Shown in pieces: positions 20,327 through 28,181 of a DNA stretch of 28,181 bases. The stretch covers positions 1 through 28,181 of the forward strand of contig UZAN01043957.1 in NCBI GenBank assembly GCA_900618425.1, read 5' to 3'. Made by a program: the position numbers and the translations under genes. The DNA comes from Echinostoma caproni. Lineage: Eukaryota; Platyhelminthes; Trematoda; Plagiorchiida; Echinostomatidae. The notes under the pieces were generated by a model. The model was not told where the DNA came from. It searched no databases and saw only the letters and a list, made by a program, of their open reading frames with translations. How positions within the stretch are numbered: position 1 is the first letter of the stretch; each line of letters starts with the position of its first letter.

Positions 20327-21550
20327 CTGCATTGAAAAATATAAGGTGGGTCTAAATTAAAAATCTTAATAATTTATAACGTAGAACCACTGCCAGTGTT
20401 TTATGCAAAATTCTGCTGTATTAATTTTCATGCAAGAATTCACTCTCAGACTGCACGAGGTTTCTCAGTCAGTTCTTGTTGGGTGCAGTTGATCGCGAGA
20501 CTCCTACACAAATGGCGGTCCCATTTGAATGTTCCATCGATTTAGGGGATGTTGAAATAAAGCAGACTCGTGATCTAGCCGATTCTATTTGCATTTGATC
20601 GATTGATTTCCACGGATGATGAGACTGGTTAGTAGCTTCACAGGTATTGGATTATATATTTGTTCGCTTTGCATGTGAGGATGTCTAGCTAGCAACGCAG
20701 TCCCAAAGTTCAATCAGCTTTTTGAAGACCAGGACAAATATTTTATTTGTGTGAGTTTTAGATCTGTTCGGGGTCTAGGCCAAGGTTGAGTGACGCACCA
20801 AAGTCAGAAAACGGAATCGAACTAGATATAATTGATTTAAGAGCGTCCTTTAAAAGCGACACTACAGGTAAATAATGGTTACATCACAATCACAGGTACA
20901 AACCTCAATTCGTGGAGTTCTCACAGGGAGTTCACCGAACAGTCAATCGATCAAAGCTGATACAGATAGCAGCTATCAGGGCCAATCGAGCAGATAAAAC
21001 CTTTGGTGGCCAAAAAATGCAAAAAAACGGGCAGGATGAAGGATCAACTCCGAGTGATAAAGGCAGACAGATGACCGACTGTCACGAGGACTGTCCAATC
21101 ACAGTCGGGGCACAAAGGTCACAGAGGTCACGAGGGAATATGTGCCGGAGAAAACGTGTGAGTGCATGCCTGCCGGGAAGCAATCGGAAGTTCACATGAT
21201 CAAACATGAATTAGCAGCGGATGCTGACATATGGGAGGTGGGATGCCAAGTGGACAAGGAATCGACTCAAGTGGTCAAAACGTGAGCGCATAGATTAACT
21301 TACGTGAAGATAAGCTGCTGTGGATCAAAGTCTAATCGATAATTGCGGCCAATAAGCGACCATTGGGAGGAACCGGTAAAACAGATTCAACAGTGAGAAA
21401 CTACCAAAATGAACCTATTTTGAAACGTGATCAGAACGAGTATATTTATCGAGAGCAGGGCAGACCTACACGTGAACGTTGGCAAATGACATAAGATACA
21501 CGGTACTGAGATCGAGGACGGTCATCTCAATGTGCTATAAATGTATTTTA
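20327..21550. other. no supported gene
   Basis: A polar 95-codon open frame at 20912-21199 on + is rich in Arg, Gln and Asp and has no recognised domain. No repeat was matched elsewhere. Confidence 0.4.
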
Positions 21551-21730
21551 GTGCGATGGAAATGTTTATGACAACCAACAACGAGCACTGGACAGCTGTT
21601 TTGTCCTGTTTGGGACTCATTAGCAGTGGACGTACTTTTTGTGTCCCTGTCAGGACTCGAACCGCCCATTCTTCGGACTGGGACTTCAAACCGTTACCCT
21701 TGGGCTACACGGTCGATGATTATCACCTTG
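21551..21730 (-). repeat. ribozyme-bearing tRNA-derived SINE, copy 2
   Basis: Colinear with 3404-3570. On the - strand it shows an A box TAGCCCAAGGG (21707-21697) and a B box GGTTCGAGTCC (21663-21653), with starts 44 bases apart as in a tRNA gene. A hammerhead domain starts 40 bases after the start of the B box. The head is better preserved than in copy 1 and the ribozyme less so. Confidence 0.8.
21577..21630 (-). ncRNA. mutated hammerhead ribozyme in SINE copy 2
   Basis: Same fold as at 3430-3483: CTAATGAG (21623-21616), stem II GTCC/GGAC, then AAAAC in place of GAAAC. Two core positions are hit (CTGATGA to CTAATGA, and GAAA to AAAA), so activity should be lost or very low. Stem III is kept by paired changes relative to copy 1: G-C becomes A-T and T-A becomes C-G. 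The cleavage triplet is again GCT. Confidence 0.7.
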
Positions 21731-21973
21731 TGCGAATGGCTCAATCAATTTATATGGTGAATGTTTGGATTAGCTATAAATGTACTTTTTTGTATTACGT
21801 TATCGATTAAGAAGATGGAACAAAATGTTAACATCTCGTGACATATGTCGTATTTCGGTCTGGATGTGATGGATAAAGGGTGCTCAGTGTGGCATACTCG
21901 AAAACAGTTTTCCCGTTTCCATTGGATCCAATTTGACCAATGGAAGAAGCAAACCATTGAGCATATTTTACAG

Positions 21974-22026
21974 GACGATGGAATACTTTTGGCAATAAAT
22001 ACTCAACAGCATAAAACGGTCATTCT
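21974..22026 (+). CDS. candidate internal exon of an unknown gene
   Basis: The acceptor CATATTTTACAG is followed by 53 bases encoding DDGILLAINTQQHKTVI plus two bases, ending at a GTAAGA donor. The phase (2) matches the next candidate exon if that exon uses the inner AG of the tandem acceptor at 22256-22262. The peptide would suit a beta-strand repeat, but I cannot name a family. Confidence 0.35.
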
Positions 22027-22257
22027 GTAAGAAAATGTTGATCGGATAGTCGTCACAACCAAGAGGTGATCCACTCTAAAAGCATGATGTACGTAGGATC
22101 GTTTTTCAGACAGTGTATTATAAGGTTGATCTCCGAATCAATCAGACAATATTGATTAAATGAGCTATGCAATTGTAAATGGTCAATTGATGAGTTAACG
22201 AAAACAACATCTTTTGAATATCGGAATTTTACGAAGCAATCGGTTGTGCATTTGCAG

Positions 22258-22422
22258 GTCAGAATTGTGAAATCATTGTGCCAGAGAACTGACGAACCAT
22301 GGTTATCGCCTAATTCGAGAAAAGTCGATTTTAGTGTGTCAAATACTGCCGAGTCAAAACCATCCATGTCGGCCGCTGCTTACGTTGCCACCGAACATGC
22401 GCCTTATGGAACACCCTTTCAA
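22258..22422 (+). CDS. candidate exon of the same unknown gene
   Basis: The acceptor GTGCATTTGCAG leads into an open frame. The tandem GCAGGTCAG offers starts at 22258 or 22263, and the second joins in phase with 21974-22026. The protein includes IVKSLCQRTDEPWLSPNS, KVDFSVSNTAESKPSMSA and TEHAPYGTPFQ. It ends before GTTATT, a weak but possible donor. The very next open frame lies in another register, and removing 50 bases (22423-22472) links them exactly. No domain is recognised. Confidence 0.42.
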
Positions 22423-22472
22423 GTTATTAATTCCAAAGTGTCCATTGGAACGCCGGTTACAATCTTTTGCAG
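22423..22472 (+). other. possible 50-bp micro-intron
   Basis: Starts GTTATT and ends ATCTTTTGCAG. Its length (2 mod 3) accounts for the frame change between the two flanking open frames. Introns of a few dozen bases are known in schistosome genes. A frameshift in a pseudogene is the alternative. Confidence 0.4.
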
Positions 22473-22710
22473 TCAGAGTGCGCAGTACTTGGAGCACCCT
22501 CTCATCTGAAATCGTTTGTGGACCAACTGGTGAATCTCCTAAGCCCCAAGAACACCTGGCATTCCTACACAACTAAAAAATTCGCCGAAGGTTCCATTAT
22601 CTACTATCTCATACCCCGGACTTTGTGTGACACTTTAAGTCACGTTTTTGCCGAGAAACAAATCAATTGTGTAAATATCCTAATGGGCCACATGGAGCAT
22701 GAGCTTATAA
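22473..22710 (+). CDS. candidate exon of the same unknown gene
   Basis: After a TTTTGCAG acceptor, 238 bases read as SECAVLGAPSHLKSFVDQLV, LLSPKNTWHSYTTKKFAEGS, IIYYLIPRTLCDTLSHVFA and so on to MGHMEHELI. They end at a strong GTAAGC donor in phase 1. The hydrophobic and charged pattern is what a folded alpha/beta domain shows. This is the most protein-like stretch outside the transposons. I could not match it to a family. A profile search would be decisive. Confidence 0.48.
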
Positions 22711-24330
22711 GTAAGCCCCCGTAGTAAACCTTCGAACTCTGAGCGGGCTTTTCGCGGATTAGCAGTTTAGTCACAAGACGTTTGAGTCAACACAGTGGCA
22801 CAATTATAAATATTGTTACATGCCACGAAACACTGGATCTCGAGTGATAAAATTCTCAGTCCTGGTGTCTAATAATCATTTCCGAAAACGATCCTCCTTC
22901 TGTCCGAATTCACATGTAGATTGGCGTTCTCTGCACGGAGCGCATTTTCTACTTGGTAATAACGGTTCCCAAACAAATTCCGTTTAGTCAATAAAGGTAT
23001 CCTTCAAATGTGATTAGATGGATCGATTTGTGGGGGCGCAACCATGGAGATCGATTTATCGGGAATTAATCCTGCTGCAAGTTTTAATTCATCATTTTTC
23101 ATCTTTTGGTCTATCACCAATTTTGTATGGTTCAATAATCCAGATTGGCATAAGAGTGAGATAAGAGATTTTTATAAAATGACCGGGTTATATTTTGTAT
23201 TAAATAGCAATTCATGCTGAAATGCTGAAATGAAAGACTCAAAAGTTTATTATTCATCTTCTGTGCTATCCAATTCTATTTATTCCCAACTCTCACATGT
23301 GATGTATTCCAATTTTTGTACATCACATTAATTGCTCCTTCTTGACGATACACTGGGCTAAAATCCAAGGACCAAACGGATACATATTATTTGTAATCGA
23401 AAATACTAATAAATTGTATTTGATCAAGTTGTTTAGCAGGAGATTGTTCCAAATGTAACGCGAGAAATGGTTAAATGGCACTTGAGTAAAGTCTGGTTGG
23501 CGAGGATTATTTGTTCGGACAAACAACTTGAGAATTCTTCAGTGAAGAAGCGTAATGCTTGGTTCCAACTGAAGTGTATGACGCTCATACACCCTGACGC
23601 CGGGGTGTATCACCTTCTCCTTTGTGAAGGTGATGCAGCGCAGCATCTAGTCAGTGCTTGAAAGCGCAATCAGGGCCACGCCGCGCACCGTATGCATGCT
23701 GATCACTTTTGAATCAGGAATAAATTACAGAAAACCGTTCAAACAGAAGAAAAATGCTACCGATGGATACTATCAATTGATCTGCAAGGAACTGATGGTG
23801 CCTAAAGCTATAGAACACTTCTTATGGAACTATATCGTTTCAATGAGTTATATGGTTGTTTAAACTCGAATATGAATGTCGTTTCTTCCTGGCATGCTCA
23901 ATGAACCATTCAGATGAAACCAAAAGGTCAATTCTTGTTTGTAGAACACCTCCTCCCGGTGTCTTTTAAGCCGGTCGTGCTCTCAATGCGAACGTGAAGA
24001 GGAAACCAAACAGCATCGCACCAACCATTTGGATAGGTGATTAATCACGTGTGCTTGGACAGTTGATAAACTGAACCGAATTCGACCACACAGGGTTGCA
24101 AAAACAGGTTTCCTTGTAGAACGGTTTTGAGCCTATCAATCTTTTCGTTTATCTTGTATTAGTTATCACGACTAATCTCATATTTCTGGCAAGACAATGA
24201 TTCATTAGCTTCGATTTAGATGATTATAAACATACAATTGAAATTATCGGTTGTTGCATCCATCATGCAATTTGTGTCGAGTGTTTTCCAGATACACGTT
24301 TATGCTCTTTGTTAATTTTACAAAGACATT
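22711..24330. other. no supported gene; tandem hairpins at 23589-23633
   Basis: Mostly AT-rich DNA with short open frames (23467-23661 and 23654-23863 on +) that lack splice support. If the flanking exons are real this is intronic. Confidence 0.35.
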
Positions 24331-24790
24331 TGTCTTTCAGCCGTACGGCAGAATTAGGATTAATTTGAGATTTTGTGGGGGTCACGAATCAGTGAATTAC
24401 TATCACACAATTTTCTGTAAAAAAACAACAACTTTGGCGATTCATTCTGCCGTACAGTATTATTTTACCAGTGAATCGAACAATGCTCCATAGACTTCAA
24501 CGAAAATCGAGGCCGCAGTTTGCGGAGATGGAATTGGAGCGCTTATTGTATTCGCTTGATCGCGATGTGGCTTGTTCGCCGCACTATTTTCCCTTAGATT
24601 CATTTAGACTGACTAACTATCTAACGAATCCATGTCTGTGACCATCTCTGCAGTACAAAGTAGACTCACCAGATGACTCACTCACTCATGAGCTCGAAAC
24701 TAAATTCTCGTATGACGACACGTTTTCTCTGTTGGCTAATACTGTTGAGCGAGGCATACAATTTTGATGGATTTCCTACTTGTTGTACTA
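24331..24790 (+). pseudogene. probable decayed mariner transposase
   Basis: An open frame with ESVNYYHTIF and a region ending SNNAP is followed, one frame over, by RLQRKSRPQFAEMELERLLY and CSPHYFPLDSFRL. After a TGA comes SLTHELETKFSYDDTFSLLA and VERGIQF. The order NAxxH, ELE-L, a Pro/Tyr/Pro-Leu-Asp-like block, ELE-x-F and GI fits the mariner DDE C-terminal half. The match is loose and by eye. The TACAAAGTAGACTC segment after CTGCAG could alternatively be a host exon. Terminal repeats were not found. Confidence 0.38.
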
Positions 24791-24893
24791 TCACCTTTTC
24801 ATTCATAATTTAAATGTCACATAAGTTAGTAATACAAAATAGTTTGTCTCAGACATGGGAAACATTTGGGCTCGATTCCCTTTTGATTTGCAG

Positions 24894-25061
24894 CGAATCT
24901 TCTCAGGTGATTCGGTTCTGATAACTCGAAAGCTTTATTCACCGCGTGTCTATGTCAAGGGTCCGGCTAGTTCCTTGAATTTAGGCATTTTCATTGAAGA
25001 CCCAGAACAGTGGAGCGCTGAAACTTACGACGTATTTGGAATAAGCATGCTTGGTGTTTGA
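24894..25061 (+). CDS. candidate exon of an unknown gene
   Basis: The acceptor CTTTTGATTTGCAG leads into 55 open codons: RIFSGDSVLITRKLYSPRVY, VKGPASSLNLGIFIEDPEQW, SAETYD and then a tail to TGA 25059-25061. A GTATTT donor at 25032 would end the exon in phase 0 after SAETYD, and the next candidate at 25672 also starts in phase 0. Without that donor it would be a terminal exon, but no AATAAA lies close behind. Function unknown. Confidence 0.4.
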   Translation, partial: RIFSGDSVLITRKLYSPRVYVKGPASSLNLGIFIEDPEQWSAETYDVFGISMLGV

Positions 25062-25671
25062 ATACCAGCACATATTTGTAATTGCGGGTTCTGCCGGTAG
25101 AACAAACGTAGCTCTCTGTTCTGATCATACGCATGAAGTAGTTTTTTTGATCTGAACTGCCGAAAGTTGAGATAATTTTAGCTGCAAGAAAATGAATTGA
25201 AAATTAGCGAAATTAACGAATTTCAAAAATAATACAACCCTTCACGGGTTACACTGATTTCTAATCAGATGTTATTTCAAATCCTCAAACTATTTGACGA
25301 GATACACTAGGGGTGATTTACCTCATAAAATGTGTTCTCTTCAAGGCAACTCACTTGTTTGCAAAACAGAATAGGTGGGTGCGAACAAATAGCACTTGCT
25401 GGATAGAACTCTAGCTCGTCAACTGACGGACAGGTAAGATGCGCAAGACGCAACCTGTCATTGAGTGAAATTGTTTCCAATAGAAATTAGTACACTGGTA
25501 ATCCTATCCACACTCTAAATGACTTGTCCGTTACCATGATCACACGCTAATGACCGCTATAGCAATCACATTCGTATTTTGGTTCGATGCAAGTCATGTG
25601 ACAGTTCTATGCAATATTATCAGTTCGTTTGTCAGTAGACACCATAGTTGAGATACAACGATGTCCTTCAG

Positions 25672-25789
25672 TGTATTGGTGAAATGGATAAGGTTCTGGA
25701 TCTGATGAATATTTCCCTTCGAGAAGAGCTAGTTGTCTATTTTGATGAAAAACGATATACACGACGGAGTCCCATTTATAAATATACCG
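25672..25789 (+). CDS. candidate internal exon of an unknown gene
   Basis: After a GTCCTTCAG acceptor, 118 bases encode CIGEMDKVLDLMNISLREEL, VVYFDEKRYTRRSPIYKYT and one extra base, ending at a GTAAAA donor (phase 1). The charged and aliphatic alternation looks protein-like. Phase 1 agrees with the start of the terminal candidate at 27154. The CATT/CAGT tract would then lie inside the intron. Reading on without splicing stops at 25842. Confidence 0.4.
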
Positions 25790-25916
25790 GTAAAACATCA
25801 ATTTTGGGAATTACAATCATTGATTACAAGGAAATTCGGTGATAGGCAAGACCACCATAGGTGGCCAAACGAATCAGAAATCCACTCAACTAACTCTGTG
25901 TTTTGTTTCTGTCTAT

Positions 25917-26337
25917 CATTCATTCATTCATTCATTCATTCAGTCAGTCAGTCAGTCAGTCAGTCAGTCAGTCAGACATTCAGTCAGTCAGTCAGTCAGT
26001 CAGTCAGTCAGTCAGTCAGTCAGTCAGTCAGTCAGTGGTCAGTCAGTCCGTCAGTCAGTCAGTCAGTCAGTCAGTCAGTCAGTCAGTCAGTCAGTCAGTC
26101 AGTCGTCCGCCAGACACTCGGGCAGTCAGTCAGTCAGTCAGTCAGTCAGTCACTGCAGTCAGTCAGTCAGTCAGTCAGTCATAGTCAGTCATTCAGTCAG
26201 TCAGTCAGTCAGTCAGTCAGTCAGTCAGTCAGTCAGTCAGTCAGTAGACATTCAGTCAGTCAGTCAGTCAGTCAGTCAGTCAGTCAGTCAGTCAGTCAGT
26301 CAGTCAGTAGGCAGTCAGTCAGTCAATCAGTCAGTCA
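25917..26337 (+). repeat. (CATT)6 then interrupted (CAGT)n tetranucleotide tract
   Basis: Six CATT units (25917-25940) pass directly into CAGT units that continue to 26337. Interruptions lie near 25976-25983, 26036, 26048, 26104-26122, 26152, 26180, 26248-26255 and 26308. The motif ACATTCAG occurs at 25976 and again at 26248. Because CAGT has no stop in any + frame, all three frames stay open and read Ser-Val-Ser-Gln. That is not a protein. Confidence 0.98.
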
Positions 26338-27153
26338 TGCGATATGCAGTGTATTCGATTTCTTGATAATTGTATAGCGACAAATTCAGTGTCAGTTTTC
26401 TTCCATTAATCACCTGGATGTTATTGAGAAAAATTTCCGTAGATTGCATCATGGCTTCATCGATAACTAATGATTGAGGAAAACTTGTGCTTTCGCCCAG
26501 TTCTAATACTGGTTGATCGTACCACTTTCAGCTACTGTGCTACATCCTTACCTTCATCAGATCTATTCCCCTCAAGGCTTGATATTGCCAGCCTCTTTCA
26601 AAGGATTGAATATGATATTGCCCCGCATCAGACGTAACATATTCGTCATAATATCTATCTATGCTTTACGTTGTTAATTCAGTACCCTATGAATTCTCGA
26701 GTTTGATGATAGTTACCGGCGCATCAGTTGTGAAATAACAAAGCTTCCGTGGAAAACACAATTCGAATTCATTTATGACAATGACACGTATGCATAGTGC
26801 TAAGTTTGTAGGAAAATTGAGTGGATACATCAGCGTATCGTGTGTGTGAATCTCAGCAATATCGTTTAGCGTCCCTAACCACCGATGGCATGGTGATCCT
26901 GGGATGGGGACATCCTGGGAGCCTGAGGGGGTTTATGTGATCAAGTCAACCGCTTAGAGATTTCATACCCTTTTGCCAGGTAAGCGTGTGAGGACCGTGT
27001 ATTTTTTCTACCCAACATCTGCCTCGGTAAACAGTGTGTGTCGTGACAATCGATTCGGTGATGTACGTTGTACATACACTTTCATTAGTTTTACTTTAAT
27101 TGAAAATAAATTTCACAATTTTGATTATTTTTACTTTATTGCTTCGTTTCCAG
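26338..27153. other. no supported gene; isolated donor-like site
   Basis: A strong donor-like CCAG|GTAAGCG lies at 26978-26984, but the open frame before it is only about 19 codons. Nothing else was recognised. Confidence 0.35.
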
Positions 27154-27305
27154 ACGGGAATCATTTTGTGATCCTAGAGCTACGGTGTACATCCCTAGAG
27201 CGCCGAGGGATCTGTGCTCCGCGACTGAAAAACAAACCTGAACTCATTACAACCTCTTTATCGGGTCACTTGATTGTTGGGTCACAGTTCCACACAATCC
27301 CTTAG
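27154..27305 (+). CDS. candidate terminal exon of an unknown gene
   Basis: A very good acceptor (TTTATTGCTTCGTTTCCAG) starts an open frame that needs one base from the previous exon. It encodes GNHFVILELRCTSLERRGIC, APRLKNKPELITTSLSGHL and IVGSQFHTIP and stops at TAG 27303-27305. Two overlapping AATAAA signals follow at 27368-27377. With 25672-25789 upstream, the joined codon is GAC and the frame stays open. Family unknown. Confidence 0.45.
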
Positions 27306-27367
27306 TTATGTATGTACTGAATAATTAAGGCCCAAATGTTGTACTCCGAGTAGAAGATATGAATGAT

Positions 27368-27377
27368 AATAAATAAA
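27368..27377 (+). terminator. overlapping AATAAA polyadenylation signals
   Basis: AATAAATAAA about 63 bases after the stop of the candidate terminal exon, at a usual distance. Confidence 0.4.
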
Positions 27378-27601
27378 AATAATCAACCAAGTATCTCACT
27401 TAAACACCTTGTATCATTTGACTGATTACTTCATTTGTATTGTTTACGACATTCATGATTGCAAACAATGGTGACTCCCGTAAGTGCATATTTTCCCTTT
27501 TGTTTAATTCCAAGGTATATGGGTGGTGTGTGTGTATGTGAGTATATTTGCTTCTCTCTTGTCAGGATTGATTGTCTGCGTTTGTAAAACAGTAATTTTA
27601 C

Positions 27602-27803
27602 CCAAAAACGGTCCGTTATTCGTCCTGATAGGGTTGTGAAAAGTGGTCAGAGCAAGATTTGGGTCACTTAACAACCTCTCGATGATCCCCAAACACCTGC
27701 ATTTCTGTGTAACTAGTCTTCTCTCTGTTGCATGCGGATTGCCCAGATATTTCCGGTAACAAGCATTGCATGCGAACATTTCACATGGCTGAATGACAGA
27801 CAT
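27602..27803 (-). CDS. candidate first coding exon, unknown protein
   Basis: On the - strand an ATG at 27803-27801 opens MSVIQPCEMFACNACYRKY, followed by NPHATERRLVTQKCRCLGII, ERLLSDPNLALTTFHNPIR and NNGPFLG. It can splice at G|GTAAAA after 202 bases (phase 1). The frame stays open to 27504 if unspliced. Four cysteines near the start (C7, C12, C15, then CRC) could bind metal, but no known finger pattern is met. It may be chance. Confidence 0.27.
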
Positions 27804-27866
27804 TTCTCGGGTAGCTATGGATTCTAGACCATTTATCTGCTAGACAAGAACACCCCATGTACGGAA

Positions 27867-27867
27867 N
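27867..27867. other. single ambiguous base
   Basis: An isolated N. The flanking sequence shows no duplication that I could see. Another isolated N is at 18283. Confidence 0.9.
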
Positions 27868-28181
27868 GGTTACAATTGGAAGCTGAAAACGAGGTGGAAG
27901 AAATGTAGAAGTCTCAATTGATTTCATTTAGACGAGCCATCTACAACTTGCACGAACTCAAATGGACACTATCTATCTACGATCGCGGAACAACATCTCA
28001 CGAAGCATTTCACTGTCGATTCCTTTCAATAAACTGTCTAGGTATGTATGTATTCCGAAACTAAATAGACATGACTAATCAGAAGAGAACCATGGAGAAA
28101 ACCTATTCGATCTGGTCGCTCTTTCGCCCTGTTGTTACTCGTGCTTTGCTGGGCCGTTTTCTAAACTTCACTCTCCCCCCC

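Noticed and set aside
22053..22367. 104-codon open frame on the - strand
   Set aside because: It is antisense to better supported + strand exons and shows no domain or paired splice signals.
25917..26337. CRISPR-like array
   Set aside because: The repeat unit is four bases with no spacers. This is a microsatellite.
25733..26377. Open frames of up to 214 codons rich in Ser, Val and Gln
   Set aside because: They are produced by the CAGT repeat, which has no stop in any + frame. Codons have no other sign of selection.

Overview
The window looks like eukaryotic, very probably metazoan, non-coding DNA rich in dead transposable elements. There is no operon structure, no long ORF and no conserved gene that I can name. 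The best organism guess is a digenean trematode. The reasons are a tRNA-headed SINE carrying a hammerhead ribozyme whose core is almost the same as the Schistosoma one (SM-alpha-type repeats), and several Penelope-like retroelement (PLE) fragments with the GIY-YIG module usual in flukes. Base composition looks less AT-rich than Schistosoma, so another fluke family is possible. This is inference, not a database result.

Layout. 1-3.3 kb: unique-looking DNA with two weak candidate exons on + (699-836 and 2166-2245, the second followed by AATAAA). 3.4-3.6 kb: SINE copy 1 on -, with an almost intact hammerhead. 4.1-4.5 kb: another tRNA-like SINE head and a weak interspersed repeat. 6.4-7.4 kb: a diverged third SINE copy plus a second copy of its tail. 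10.4-11.3 kb: a tRNA-like element, then a 5'-truncated PLE flanked by an exact 15-bp direct repeat (10480-10494 and 11318-11332) that looks like a target-site duplication. 11542-11851: gap of 310 Ns. 11852-12510: two oppositely oriented PLE pieces that share a perfect 70-bp inverted repeat touching the gap. 14.5-15.6 kb: two candidate - strand exons. 16.0-16.7 kb: Tc1/mariner-superfamily transposase relic. 19.6-20.1 kb: an exact 146-bp direct duplication bordered by single Ns, probably an assembly error. 20.2-20.3 kb: candidate - strand exon. 21.5-21.7 kb: SINE copy 2. 22.0-27.4 kb: a series of candidate + strand exons with good splice signals, including a possible 50-bp micro-intron and a terminal exon with AATAAA, interrupted by a probable mariner relic and a 421-bp CATT/CAGT tract.

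The most interesting material is the ribozyme-bearing SINE family: three copies share the order A box, B box, hammerhead. Copies 1 and 2 covary in stem III, and all three carry GCT where GTC is expected at the cleavage site. Next come the PLE insertion with its duplication, and the inverted PLE structure. Candidate exons are supported only by splice signals, open frames and phase, so all are held at low to moderate confidence and no function is assigned.
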